Assembly: GCA_049973945.1 (NCBI GenBank)
Contig: JBMFJH010000006.1
Location: 1 to 64,000, forward strand
Direction: 5' to 3'
Length of the DNA: 64,000 nucleotides
From: Acd1 sp049973945
GTDB lineage: Archaea > Thermoproteota > Thermoprotei_A > Sulfolobales > Sulfolobaceae
Shown here: piece after piece, positions 41,110 through 49,417 of the stretch
Layout: every line of letters starts with the position of its first letter
Numbering within the stretch: the stretch's first letter is position 1
Position numbers and translations under genes: made by a program
Notes under the pieces: generated by a model
Databases searched by the model: none
Told to the model about the DNA's origin: nothing
Seen by the model: only the letters and a program-made list of their open reading frames with translations

Positions 41110-42835
41110 GGTAGTCGTTGTTGTTGTCGGCCTTGAAGAACACAGGGATGTCCTCTGGCAACGCGGACTTGAAGGTCATCAGCAACCACTGCCCGCTCTC
41201 CAGGTCTAGGGTTCTGTCGAGGAGAGAGTCGCTCACCCCGAAGGTCTCGGCGATCAACTGCCTGTCGTAAGGCCTCGGCAGGGTGCTCAGGAAGTACGTG
41301 TGGATCTGTTGCAACACGTTGGTGTTCAGGTAAGCCAGCCTCTGCGTGCTGATGAGGCCGTGCAGGAAGTACTTCCTCCCGTGCCTCAGTAGCCTCTCGA
41401 CTGCAGAGGAAGAGGCCTCGCTATAGTCCTTCTGCCTAGCGTCGAACGGGATGAACTCCTGGGCCTCGTCCAAAACGAACAGGACTTGAGGCCTGCTGGA
41501 GTACATCTTCTTCCTCCTCATGAAGACGTTGTTAATCAGGCTCGCCGCGACCAGCCTGGCCTCCTCCAAGTTCGGGACTTCAACGACGAATAGCCTTGGG
41601 GCACTCTCGTCCGGATCCAAAACCTCGACGGCTAAGGAGTCTACGTCGTAGTCCTCCCTTATGATGTCGGAGCTGCCGATGTAGGACTTAAGCGAGGATA
41701 TGAAGGAGAATATGGTTGCCGTCTCCCTCAGTCCTGCTTCCCTCGCCTTGAGTTCAACCTCGTTCAGGACTTCCTTGAACGAGTCGTCGACCACGTCGTC
41801 CTTGTCGAGCTTCCTGTCCCTCATGAAGGAGTCAATCCTTTGGATCATCAGCTGGAGCAGCGGCTTCTGCGAAGATGAAGTGTACTTGTCCTCGATCATC
41901 TGCCTCGCCATCGAGATCACGTCGCCGTATGTCAGGTAACTTATCCCCTGTGGCGGGACGTAGAGCTTCCTTATTTTGCCCTGCTTGAAGACCTCGGAGA
42001 AGGCCTTCTTTATCTCCTCCCTGTAGTCCATCAACTCCTCAGGTATCACGTGAGTCCTCAGGAGCCTCCTCCCCGCGTCGGCCTCGTTCTGAGGGAGCTT
42101 GTCCGTGGTCGCTAGTCTAGAATTGACTTTGTACAGTAGGTCGAGTAGTAGGACGGCGTACTCCATCGAGACGTCAATAACAACGACCTTCAGGTCAGGC
42201 AACGCCTCCAAGGCCTTCCTGATGAGGGTGGCCGTGAGGTTGGACTTACCCGAGCCGGTGTAGGCGAAAACGCCGATGTGGTACTTAATCGCCTTCGCTA
42301 AGTTCAGCCTCAGCTCCACCCTTTCGTTGATCACCTCTCCAACCCTTACACCGTTCGGGTGGCTGACGAACTTGCTGTAAGCTTTTGGAGTGAAGAGGTA
42401 GACCTTTGATGCCGGTAAAGGAGGGTAGTATCCTTTGACGAACCTGACATCGTTGTTCGCCGCTTCCATGACGTAGCCCACATGTGACGCGTAAACTTCC
42501 AGCCAGGTCTCGTCGAGCTCCCCCTCCTTTATCGACCTCTCCACGTTCTCTAGCACTCCCTTCCTCAGCTCCCTCGGTATCGAGCCGTCCAGGTTGACGA
42601 GGCCGAAGTGCATCGGCACGAAGTCAATTACTTCCGTAACGAGGTAGGTGTTGGGCCTCGTGGTCTCTATAGCCATGAGCTTGCCGACGTTGAGCTCGTT
42701 GGCCAGCTCGAAGGGGGACTCTATCACGAAAGTCCTGAAGCTCACGCTACCCCTTCCGTCCGCGGTGGCCCTGGTCACTACCCTTAGCTCCCTGAGCCTC
42801 GCCTGGGTCTCCTCGAAGAGCTCCCTGTCCAGCAA
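41063..42835 (-). CDS. HerA-like hexameric DNA translocase/helicase
   Basis: A 590-residue FtsK/HerA-superfamily ATPase. The N-terminal 150 residues form a HAS-barrel-like region, then Walker A GVFAYTGSGKSNLT near residue 190, Walker B VLFVLDEAQEF near 455, and a sensor segment LISTQRLAYLN. Insertion of a helical region separates Walker A and B as in HerA. HerA normally works with the nuclease NurA to resect DNA ends for Mre11-Rad50; here the upstream gene is NurA-like, 9 bases away, but no mre11 or rad50 is adjacent. It may be a paralog of the canonical HerA. TTG start. Confidence 0.85.
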   Translation of the reverse strand: MLDRELFEETQARLRELRVVTRATADGRGSVSFRTFVIESPFELANELNVGKLMAIETTRPNTYLVTEVIDFVPMHFGLVNLDGSIPRELRKGVLENVERSIKEGELDETWLEVYASHVGYVMEAANNDVRFVKGYYPPLPASKVYLFTPKAYSKFVSHPNGVRVGEVINERVELRLNLAKAIKYHIGVFAYTGSGKSNLTATLIRKALEALPDLKVVVIDVSMEYAVLLLDLLYKVNSRLATTDKLPQNEADAGRRLLRTHVIPEELMDYREEIKKAFSEVFKQGKIRKLYVPPQGISYLTYGDVISMARQMIEDKYTSSSQKPLLQLMIQRIDSFMRDRKLDKDDVVDDSFKEVLNEVELKAREAGLRETATIFSFISSLKSYIGSSDIIREDYDVDSLAVEVLDPDESAPRLFVVEVPNLEEARLVAASLINNVFMRRKKMYSSRPQVLFVLDEAQEFIPFDARQKDYSEASSSAVERLLRHGRKYFLHGLISTQRLAYLNTNVLQQIHTYFLSTLPRPYDRQLIAETFGVSDSLLDRTLDLESGQWLLMTFKSALPEDIPVFFKADNNNDYLREFLETIRSSNSTA

Positions 42836-42844
42836 CCCTTCTTA

Positions 42845-43549
42845 CTAGCTCAGGTTCTTCCCTAATAACCTCCTCCTCTCCACGTTGCTCCTCATCGCTC
42901 TATAGCTCGTTGAGTGCGTCGCCCTGTAGTGGAATAGGGGGAGGAGCTTGCTCCTCTCGAATTTCACCGCTTTGTCGATTAAATAGAGTGGATAGACGTA
43001 GCCTAAGGCCTCTGGGATCGCGTGGAATGACGTGGAGAAGAGGAGCTTTACTATTTCGTCCCAAGTCGCGTCGGAATTAGTTTGTACCAGGAAGGGCCCA
43101 GTCCCCTTGTAGAACTGGAAGACCGCCGACCTCATGTCGCTGTCCAACGGTATCAAGTACGGTGGCTCCGAGTAGTTCACGAACTCCTCCTTCCCCTCGA
43201 AGTCCTTCGAGACCGCTACAACGGGCCTGTTGATCCCCTTCTTGAACTCGAGGGAGCCGTCGATGAGAACCGCCTCTTCCTTGCGGGACTCGGCTACTGA
43301 AACCTCTAGCTCCTCCATGTACGTAGAGGGGTCGCAGGAGTAGCACTCTTCAGTGCGGAAGTAGAAGTCCTCGATTCGAGTTCTGAAGCCCTCCTGATAG
43401 CCCTTCAGCACGCCGATTATGATCAAGGGCCTGACCCCGGGCACGTCTATGAACGTCCCGTCTATAGCCGAGAACTCGAACTTCACCCCTTTAATATCGT
43501 CAGGAGAAGGTCTATACAGAGTGCCGAGGACGCCCCTGTATCTCATCAC
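42845..43549 (-). CDS. NurA-like nuclease
   Basis: A 234-residue protein with NurA-domain features: the acidic motif SAIDGTF near residue 29, LIDGSLEF near 97, LIPLDSDMRSAVFQFYKGTGPFLVQ, and the terminal YVYPLYLIDKAVKFERSKLLPLF, the counterpart of the Y-P-x-x-L-x-x-A motif. NurA is a 5'-3' exonuclease that binds HerA. The protein is shorter than canonical NurA (about 330-340 residues). It is first in a two-gene operon with the HerA-like gene. The GTG at 43549 (or ATG 43546) overlaps the 5' end of the divergent regulator by up to 29 bases. Confidence 0.68.
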   Translation of the reverse strand: MMRYRGVLGTLYRPSPDDIKGVKFEFSAIDGTFIDVPGVRPLIIIGVLKGYQEGFRTRIEDFYFRTEECYSCDPSTYMEELEVSVAESRKEEAVLIDGSLEFKKGINRPVVAVSKDFEGKEEFVNYSEPPYLIPLDSDMRSAVFQFYKGTGPFLVQTNSDATWDEIVKLLFSTSFHAIPEALGYVYPLYLIDKAVKFERSKLLPLFHYRATHSTSYRAMRSNVERRRLLGKNLS

Positions 43550-44435
43550 GGACTACCTATTGCCTCAAATTAGGATCCTCGTCGCTAAAAGGCTTAGAGA
43601 GGAGGGTTACAGCCAGCTGAAAATAGCCCAGCTCCTGGGCGTCACACAGCCTGCGGTTAAGGGTTACCTCGCGACAAACGAAGTGGAAGCCTACAGGAAG
43701 CTCGAGGACATGGGGATACCAAAGGAGAAGGCCGACAGCTACGTCGCTGAGATCGCCAGGGTACTCAAGGTCTCAGACGTTCCTTCCGCCATGAGGTACG
43801 TCACGAACTGGTCCCTGAGGGTTCTCTCTAGCTTAGAGCTGTGCCAGTTCCACAGGACTTTAGACCCCGAGGTTCCCAAGGACTGCGACGTCTGCAAGGC
43901 CCTCTACGTGAAGGACGAGTTCGAGGAGCTTAAGGAGGCCGCCCTCCTCCTATCCAACGAGGCGGTGACGCCCCTCATCCCCCAAGTGCTGAGCAACCTG
44001 GCTTACGCTAAGGAGGACGCTATCGACATTAACGACGTGGCCGCCTTCGAGGGGAGGATAACGAAAGTCAGGGGCGTACCGACGCCAGCTTCTTCGCCCG
44101 CTTGGGGAGCCAGCGTTCACCTCGCGAAAGTCCTACTGAGAGTCAGGCAGAGGGACAGGAAGGTGAGGGCTGTCATGAACCTGAAATACGATGAAAACGT
44201 CGAGAGGACTGTGAGACAATTGGGAATGAGGTTCGCCGTGGCGGGCCCTCAGGACTGGGCTAACGACGACGAGATCGCGGACAACGTGTTCGCGGTTTAC
44301 TCTCCTGGAACCGACGTGGTTTTCCACTTGGGAGGAAAGGGGTTAGAGCCGATAACCTACGTTTTCGGCCAAGACCCGAAGGACGTAGCGAGGAAAGTTC
44401 TTGAAATAGCTAGGGCTTATAGGGAAATAACCTGA
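43521..44435 (+). CDS. HTH-ThiN transcriptional regulator (ThiR-like)
   Basis: From the GTG at 43521 (TATA-like TTTAATAT about 30 bases upstream) the protein has 304 residues. The N-terminal HTH is LPQIRILVAKRLREEGYSQLKIAQLLGVTQPAVKGYL. A central region has C-x9-C-x2-C (CQFHRTLDPEVPKDCDVC). The C-terminal half is a ThiN domain (ITKVRGVPTPASSPAWGASVHLAKVLLRVRQRDRKVRAVMNLKY...YVFGQDPKDVARKVLEI). Archaeal HTH-ThiN proteins of the ThiR type repress thiamine genes in response to thiamine phosphates. Regulation of thiC and thiN in this window is a reasonable inference. The longer open frame from 43419 runs through the divergent NurA-like gene. Confidence 0.82.
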   Translation: MPRTPLYLITDYLLPQIRILVAKRLREEGYSQLKIAQLLGVTQPAVKGYLATNEVEAYRKLEDMGIPKEKADSYVAEIARVLKVSDVPSAMRYVTNWSLRVLSSLELCQFHRTLDPEVPKDCDVCKALYVKDEFEELKEAALLLSNEAVTPLIPQVLSNLAYAKEDAIDINDVAAFEGRITKVRGVPTPASSPAWGASVHLAKVLLRVRQRDRKVRAVMNLKYDENVERTVRQLGMRFAVAGPQDWANDDEIADNVFAVYSPGTDVVFHLGGKGLEPITYVFGQDPKDVARKVLEIARAYREIT

Positions 44436-44509
44436 AGTGGACAGCCAAGGGTAATACCCGTTTGACGTTGAAAACGCTAATCTAAACACTCCTTCAACTC
44501 CTTAATCCG

Positions 44510-44677
44510 ATGTCCTCCATTGACGACGTCCAGGCCCTCCTACAGAAGGTCGAGGAGGCCGTTAAAGGGCTGAAGGTCAGCACGTCCGATAAGGCCGCAT
44601 TAGAGAACGTAATCCTCAAGACCATGGAGATTCACGCCGAACTCTACGCGAAGTATATTAGCATTGAGAAGTCCTAA
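44510..44677 (+). CDS. Small helical protein
   Basis: A 55-codon ORF from ATG to TAA with strongly amphipathic, charged helices (DDVQALLQKVEEAVKGLKV, DKAALENVILKTMEIHAELYAKYI), consistent with a two-helix hairpin. The composition matches neighbouring genes and the downstream gene's TTG at 44664 lies inside its last 14 bases, suggesting coupling. No recognised family. Confidence 0.5.
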   Translation: MSSIDDVQALLQKVEEAVKGLKVSTSDKAALENVILKTMEIHAELYAKYISIEKS

Positions 44678-45251
44678 TTACTGGGCCTTGTACGAGCTGT
44701 TTTTTAACTCCGTTTCAGCACCAGGCGTTAAGGTTCTGACCGACTCAGGCAACCTGGTTACCATATCCGAGACTCTAGCGAGGGAACTGCGGGCTAGGAA
44801 TTCCAACTTGAAGGCCTTCGCGAACTTCGTTGAGTCTTACGTCAATGAGGGAGAACCTCCTTTCTATTGGGCTGTCGGGATAACTAAGGAAGACGAGTGC
44901 GTGAAGGGCCTTATGTTCTTAGCAGACCTCAGCGCTAACCTCGCTATGTTTCAAGTCTTCTTCATCCTCATGAACGGACTCGAGTTGGCTTTCGTCCCCG
45001 AGGCGAGCACTGAGGCGGCCGAGTTCATAGTAAGGAACTTGAAGTCGTGCGCGTCTATCGAAATGTTGTACTCATACAAGTTCTTCCCTCTTGAGATAGT
45101 GTCGACCGCTTCTAAGCTCGAGCCTGGTCACGTTATGTTAGAGAGGTCGGGTCGTCTCGTCTACGAGGGGGTTAGGGTTCGCGTCGAGTGGCCCTTCGAG
45201 TCCCGCGAACTGAGGCTAGTGGTTAAACCTAATTGCGGAGCACCGAGCTAA
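44664..45251 (+). CDS. Hypothetical protein
   Basis: A 195-residue protein not recognised. It contains a hydrophobic stretch (MFLADLSANLAMFQVFFILM) that could be a membrane or buried helix, flanked by mixed alpha/beta sequence. Cysteines at ECVKG, KSCASIEM and PNCGAPS are few. The gene is followed 7 bases later by the M50 protease gene, so it may belong to that operon. The TTG start overlapping the small upstream ORF is uncertain. Confidence 0.6.
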   Translation: MRSPNYWALYELFFNSVSAPGVKVLTDSGNLVTISETLARELRARNSNLKAFANFVESYVNEGEPPFYWAVGITKEDECVKGLMFLADLSANLAMFQVFFILMNGLELAFVPEASTEAAEFIVRNLKSCASIEMLYSYKFFPLEIVSTASKLEPGHVMLERSGRLVYEGVRVRVEWPFESRELRLVVKPNCGAPS

Positions 45252-45258
45252 GAATGGA

Positions 45259-45897
45259 ATGCCGAAGCCGATCTTACAGCTGAACGAAGCCACGAGCTTC
45301 GCGCTCGCGATCCTCTCAATTGCGCTATATTTCATAACGGCTGGGGCTCTGAGATCCCTCGATCCCGTTTACTTCGTTGTTATACCCGTCCTCGCGGCTA
45401 CTACAGCTATTGTTCCCCACGAGCTGGCTCATAAGTACGCGGGGAGGTCTATGGGCTGCTTCGCTAGGTTCGTCCTGGACAGCAGAGGGTTTCTGCTTAC
45501 CTCCCTCATCAACGTCGCTCTGGGGCTACTCAGCCACGTCGGTCTGACCTTCGGAGCGGTCTTCTTCTCTGGGTATACCTACGTCTCCTGTCCTTTTGTA
45601 GGGTTCAGTGCTTTCAGGAGCCCCAACTACGGGGTCATCAAGGCCGTCGGGCCGATATCCAACATGGTTCTAGCGATAGCTTTCGGGCTCGCCTCCGCTA
45701 GCGCCGGGTTTAACGCGTTTTTGCTGACTTTCTTCACTCAGGCCGCATACCTCAACGCCTGGGTAGCCTTTTTCAACTTGTTGCCTTTCGGTCCCTTAGA
45801 CGGAAGGGGGGTCTACGAATGGAACGTAGCGGCTTGGGGAGCACTCTTCATCTTTAGCCTTGTCCTGTCGTACCTTATCCCGTGGTACATCGGCTGA
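45259..45897 (+). CDS. Site-2-protease-type (M50) intramembrane metalloprotease
   Basis: A 212-residue multispanning protein. The zinc site HEXXH is HELAH at residues 54-58, within a membrane helix, and the third ligand region is LLPFGPLDGRGVYEW near 175 (N/L-P-x-x-x-x-D-G motif). No PDZ or CBS domain is fused. M50 proteases cut transmembrane substrates, often anti-sigma-like or regulatory factors. It lies directly upstream of a rhomboid gene, with one stop followed at once by the next ATG. Confidence 0.88.
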   Translation: MPKPILQLNEATSFALAILSIALYFITAGALRSLDPVYFVVIPVLAATTAIVPHELAHKYAGRSMGCFARFVLDSRGFLLTSLINVALGLLSHVGLTFGAVFFSGYTYVSCPFVGFSAFRSPNYGVIKAVGPISNMVLAIAFGLASASAGFNAFLLTFFTQAAYLNAWVAFFNLLPFGPLDGRGVYEWNVAAWGALFIFSLVLSYLIPWYIG

Positions 45898-46467
45898 ATG
45901 GAGTGCGAAGCCATGAAGTCCACGCTCGTCCTGATGGCGTTAGTCGCGCTCGGCTTCGCTGTTGGCTACCTTATGCCGACGAATTACCTGTACCTGTTCA
46001 TCTTGGTGAACGAAGCAGTACTGAAATACGGTCTGTACTATCAGCTCTTCACAGCCGTTCTGATCACGCCGTCCTTGACGGACTTCCTCTTCAACGAGGC
46101 CTCATTAGCCGTGATTTACGGCTTCTTCAGGAGCGAAGGAGGTTGGAAGGAATTGCCCGTCTTCTTCATAAGCGGAGTACTCGGCAACCTCTTCACGGTC
46201 GCCTTCCTCCCCCCTTACACGGCGAGCAGCGGCGCGTCTGGCGGGGTAATAGGGCTCCTCGCTTACTACCTAGCGAGGGACGCCGTGTTGAGGGGAGGAT
46301 CCGTGAGGGACTTGTACGTCGCGATCGCGTTCCTGGGCTTCGTCATAACCTTCTCGGCGAGCTTTCCCAACGTCAACAACGTCGCTCACATAGGAGGTGC
46401 GGTAGCTGGTCTCGCTTTAGGGGTCATGGACTCAATGCTTTATAAGAGGTCAAAGGGGTCAAGCTAA
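45898..46467 (+). CDS. Rhomboid-family intramembrane serine protease
   Basis: A 189-residue six-helix protein. The catalytic serine lies in SSGASGGVIGLLAYYLA near residue 110 and the catalytic histidine in NNVAHIGGAVAGLALG near 164, the two rhomboid signatures. Another conserved rhomboid feature, the small-residue and Asn-containing helix ISGVLGNLF, precedes the serine. The ATG at 45898 immediately follows the M50 stop; ATG 45913 is an alternative. Confidence 0.88.
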   Translation: MECEAMKSTLVLMALVALGFAVGYLMPTNYLYLFILVNEAVLKYGLYYQLFTAVLITPSLTDFLFNEASLAVIYGFFRSEGGWKELPVFFISGVLGNLFTVAFLPPYTASSGASGGVIGLLAYYLARDAVLRGGSVRDLYVAIAFLGFVITFSASFPNVNNVAHIGGAVAGLALGVMDSMLYKRSKGSS

Positions 46468-46474
46468 GACTAAC

Positions 46475-46642
46475 GTGGACTTTATTCACACGATCGAGTT
46501 GGTGCTCATAATCCTAGGCATTGTAATGTTGCCTTACGGTCTCTACGAAATCTGGAAAGGAGACGGATCCGTGAAGGTCAAGTTGATCTTAATCGCCGTC
46601 TCGTTAGGCCTATTTATAGCGGAGTTCTTTTTGACGATGTGA
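46475..46642 (+). CDS. Small two-TM protein
   Basis: A 55-codon ORF from GTG with two clear membrane helices (IELVLIILGIVMLPYGLY and VKLILIAVSLGLFIAEFFLTM) joined by a short charged loop (WKGDGSVK). Its TGA overlaps the GTG start of the kinase gene (GTGA), which argues that it is translated. It follows the rhomboid gene by 7 bases. No recognised family. Confidence 0.6.
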   Translation: MDFIHTIELVLIILGIVMLPYGLYEIWKGDGSVKVKLILIAVSLGLFIAEFFLTM

Positions 46643-47181
46643 TTATCGTAGTGACTGGGACTCCAGGCACAGGGAAGTCAACGGTTGCCAAGGCGTTATC
46701 AAACAGGTATAAACTCCGTTACGTTAACGTGTCCGAGTTCGCCATTAGCAACAAGCTCTACACGGAGTACGACGAGGAGACGAGGAGTTACGTGATAGAC
46801 GAGGAGAAGCTCTCCGAGGAACTTGCGAGGTTCATAGGGAAAGAGGGTGCGGTCGTCGAGACTATTTACCCTTCCCTCCTGACGTCGGCGGACAGAGTCC
46901 TGGTGTTGAGGCGCAACCCCAAGGAGTTGTGGGAGGAATTAGAGAAGAGGGGATGGCCGATAAAAAAGGTCGCCGAAAACGTGGAAGCGGAACTCCTAGG
47001 GGTCGTGAGCCAGGAGGCCAGGGAGAGTTTCGACGACGTCTGCGAGATCAACGTTACTGGCAAGAGCGTCGATCAGGTCATAGAGCTCTTCGAAACCAGG
47101 AAATGTGAAAGTATAGATTGGATGAACGAACCCGGGATAGAGGACGTCCTGGGGCGGATATATAGAGCCTTAAATAGTTAG
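46639..47181 (+). CDS. AK6/Fap7-type adenylate kinase-like NTPase
   Basis: A 180-residue P-loop protein. Walker A is GTPGTGKSTVAKAL at residue 7, and NPKELWEELEKRGWPIKKVAENVEAELLGVVSQEA matches the AK6/Fap7 signature. Proteins of this group have adenylate kinase activity and act in the last step of small ribosomal subunit maturation with Rps14/uS11. The GTG start overlaps the preceding small membrane gene. Confidence 0.88.
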   Translation: MIIVVTGTPGTGKSTVAKALSNRYKLRYVNVSEFAISNKLYTEYDEETRSYVIDEEKLSEELARFIGKEGAVVETIYPSLLTSADRVLVLRRNPKELWEELEKRGWPIKKVAENVEAELLGVVSQEARESFDDVCEINVTGKSVDQVIELFETRKCESIDWMNEPGIEDVLGRIYRALNS

Positions 47182-47198
47182 CCTTTGGAGTTAATCCC

Positions 47199-48113
47199 GT
47201 GAGCAGTAACCCCTTCAGGATATCCACTCCCTCTGGTGGAGGCGGCTCTCAAGGAAGGCAACCCAGGGACTTAAGGAAAGTAGCCCCCCAGATTCCGGCC
47301 GTCGATACGAAGATTCAGCTGAGGATGAAGAACGTCAAATACAGAATAGCGGTGCTGAGCGGTAAGGGAGGAGTAGGTAAGTCCTTCGTTTCATCGAACC
47401 TTGCGGTCGCTCTAGCAGCTGCCGGCAAGAAAGTGGGGATTTTGGACGTAGACTTCCACGGCCCTTCTGTGCCGAAGATGCTCGGCTTAAGGGGGCAGAT
47501 GCTCACTGCGGACGATAAGGGCATCAACCCGGTCGTCGGGCCCTTCGGAATGAAGGTCGTTTCGATAGACTTCCTCCTTCCCAGGGACGACACTCCCGTC
47601 GTGTGGAGGGGTTCGATAAAGCACTCCGCGATCAAGCAGTTCCTGGGAGACGTCAACTGGGGCGAGCTAGACTACCTCATATTGGACTTGCCCCCTGGGA
47701 CGGGCGACGAACCGCTCTCGGTAGTCCAGCTCGTGCCCAACATGACCGGGATAATTATAGTCACGATCCCGTCCGAGGTCTCGACTTTGGCGGTGAGGAG
47801 GTCAATAAACTTCGCGAAGACCGTCAACACCAAGATCCTCGGGGTGATAGAGAACATGAGCTACTTCGTTTGTCCAAGCGACGGGAAGAAGTACTACATA
47901 TTCGGCGAGGGCAAGGGCAAGAAGATGGCCGAGGAAATGGGCGTGCCTTTGCTGGGAGAAGTCCCGTTGGATCCATTGATAGCGGAGTCCAACGACCTCG
48001 GAGAGCCCTTCTTCCTCAAGTACCCCACTAGCCCAGCGAGCAAAGAGTTCGTGAGTATAGCTGATAAGGTAATTAAGATCGTTGAGGGAGGCGAAACAGG
48101 AACTTCTTCTTAG
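47199..48113 (+). CDS. Mrp/Nbp35-family Fe-S carrier ATPase
   Basis: A 304-residue ApbC/Mrp protein. The deviant Walker A is LSGKGGVGKSFVSSNLAVAL near residue 53; DVDFHGPSVPKMLGL is Walker A'; and the C-terminal ENMSYFVCPSDGKKYYIFG has one Cys of the region that usually carries CXXC in Mrp, here C-P-S-D. It probably carries Fe-S clusters to apo-proteins such as those of Nuo, Por and ThiC. GTG start. Confidence 0.9.
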   Translation: MSSNPFRISTPSGGGGSQGRQPRDLRKVAPQIPAVDTKIQLRMKNVKYRIAVLSGKGGVGKSFVSSNLAVALAAAGKKVGILDVDFHGPSVPKMLGLRGQMLTADDKGINPVVGPFGMKVVSIDFLLPRDDTPVVWRGSIKHSAIKQFLGDVNWGELDYLILDLPPGTGDEPLSVVQLVPNMTGIIIVTIPSEVSTLAVRRSINFAKTVNTKILGVIENMSYFVCPSDGKKYYIFGEGKGKKMAEEMGVPLLGEVPLDPLIAESNDLGEPFFLKYPTSPASKEFVSIADKVIKIVEGGETGTSS

Positions 48114-48282
48114 AATAGTAGGGCACTTTTTCGACCTCCCCATTCCTAACCATCTCGGCGAGCGTTTCCCTAAACTCGAGCGGGGTAAACTCCAACCCTT
48201 TCTCCCTCAGAAACTCCATTAGCTCGGTGGACGTCATCTCGCCTCTCTCCCTCAGCGCGTTCAAGATCGCCTCCTTCAGCAC
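48073..48282 (-). CDS. Small winged-helix-like protein
   Basis: A 69-residue protein with the pattern of a small winged helix (AILNALRERGEMTSTELMEFLREKGLEF, LAEMVRNGEVEKVPYYSKKKFLFRL). A TATA-like TTTATTG about 30 bases before the GTG at 48282 supports expression. The 3' end overlaps the convergent Mrp gene by 41 bases. DNA or RNA binding is inferred from fold only. Confidence 0.55.
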   Translation of the reverse strand: MLKEAILNALRERGEMTSTELMEFLREKGLEFTPLEFRETLAEMVRNGEVEKVPYYSKKKFLFRLPQRS

Positions 48283-48334
48283 GGTAATACGTAGGCTGTA
48301 AATCCCAATAAATCCGAGTAATGAAAAATGCGAA

Positions 48335-48347
48335 ATTTTAAAATATT
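48335..48347 (+). promoter_or_regulatory. TATA element before the winged-helix regulator gene
   Basis: A run containing ATTTTAAAATATT is centred about 35 bases before the GTG at 48377. Confidence 0.4.
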
Positions 48348-48376
48348 TGAAGTTTGCATTTCTTTGTAGGTGAATC

Positions 48377-48721
48377 GTGGCTGAGCGCGAGCTTTACTTA
48401 AGGAGGTTCCTCTCAGTCGCTTACGGCCTCTCCGACGCAGAGATAGACGTGTTTTACGCGTTGGTGGAGCTTAACAAGAAATCGGACACTGACGAGGTGG
48501 CCACGAAGATAAAGCTGAGCAAGAGCAGGATAAGCCTAATACTCAAGAAACTCTCGTCCGTGGGTCTTGTAGAGAAAGAGAAGGTGCCCTCAGAGAAAGG
48601 AGGCAGGCCCAAGTTCCTATACTACGTGAATAGGGAAGCTGTCGCTAAAATGCTGAAGGAAAAGGGTGTTCAGGTATGCGATGATTTACAGAAGGCGATT
48701 TCTGAACTTCTCAAGGTATAG
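48377..48721 (+). CDS. Winged-helix transcriptional regulator (TrmB/MarR-like)
   Basis: A 114-residue protein: LSDAEIDVFYALVELNKKSDTDEVATKIKLSKSRISLILKKLSSVGLVEKEKV forms the HTH and PSEKGGRPKFLYYVNREAV the wing. A short C-terminal helix follows and can dimerise. Small proteins of this build are common Sulfolobales regulators. Its 3' end overlaps the convergent cyclo-ligase gene by 36 bases. Targets unknown. Confidence 0.85.
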   Translation: MAERELYLRRFLSVAYGLSDAEIDVFYALVELNKKSDTDEVATKIKLSKSRISLILKKLSSVGLVEKEKVPSEKGGRPKFLYYVNREAVAKMLKEKGVQVCDDLQKAISELLKV

Positions 48722-49417
48722 CTTTAGGTAAGGCGTGTTTTCTACCTTCTCCTTAGTTAAGTACTCCAGAATGAGGCCCTTAGGCTTTTCCCTCTTTGGC
48801 GGTCTTATAAGTTGCTTATTCGTCGCTATTAAGTCCACTGGAACGTCGTATGGCATCGTCGGTATGCAGCCCACTATTTGGAACTCGTGAACCGTCGTAG
48901 CCACAGGAGTGCTATCGTCGACTTTGCCCGTTTCCCTCAATATCGCCCACTCCAGCTCACTGTACCCTTCCCCCTTACCGACCCTGTCGCCCCTTAGGGT
49001 AACTGCGACGGATCCGGCGACCACTAGGTCTATCTTCGGTATGTCTTCGAGGTTAACTAGAGAGCCGAACTTCGAAGCCCCAGAAATCGTCGAGACCTCG
49101 TTTATGTTTTCGATCTTGTCTGGGTCGAGGAGGTGGAACTGACCCCTGAGCCTGGGTGTGGGGACTAGCACTAACTTACCCTGAGACAGGGCCAAGTACC
49201 TGACGTGCCGTTGAGGGGCGTCTGGGTTGACCTTAATTACCTTAGCCCTCCTGAACTCCTCCGTCTTTGCTAGGATCGCGGCGGCCTCCCTCGAGCCCTT
49301 GAAGTTCGGTATCCTGCCGTACACAGGTCTGGGGAAGTCGGCTATGTTGGTCGTTTCCAGGAGATCCCATATCCTTTTCCTAATCTCGTCCTTAGATTCC
49401 CTGCACTCCGACGACAA
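48686..49417 (-). CDS. 5-formyltetrahydrofolate cyclo-ligase family protein
   Basis: A 243-residue protein related to 5-FTHF cyclo-ligase/MTHFSD: KDEIRKRIWDLLE at the N-terminus, LVLVPTPRLRGQFHLLDP, IDLVVAGSVAVTLRGDRVGKGEGYSELEWAIL, and VATTVHEFQIVG. The substrate-site GKGEGYSELE is well kept. Whether it acts on folate or a modified pterin used by Sulfolobales is open. The TTG start overlaps the LysE gene by 26 bases. Confidence 0.8.
   Translation of the reverse strand: MSSECRESKDEIRKRIWDLLETTNIADFPRPVYGRIPNFKGSREAAAILAKTEEFRRAKVIKVNPDAPQRHVRYLALSQGKLVLVPTPRLRGQFHLLDPDKIENINEVSTISGASKFGSLVNLEDIPKIDLVVAGSVAVTLRGDRVGKGEGYSELEWAILRETGKVDDSTPVATTVHEFQIVGCIPTMPYDVPVDLIATNKQLIRPPKREKPKGLILEYLTKEKVENTPYLKLYLEKFRNRLL

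Noticed and set aside
43419..43520. Longer start of the HTH-ThiN regulator
   Set aside because: This part is antisense to the NurA-like gene and lies upstream of the likely TATA box at about 43488.
47802..48143. Minus-strand ORF opposite the Mrp gene
   Set aside because: Shadow frame with no recognisable protein features; the Mrp frame is clearly real.
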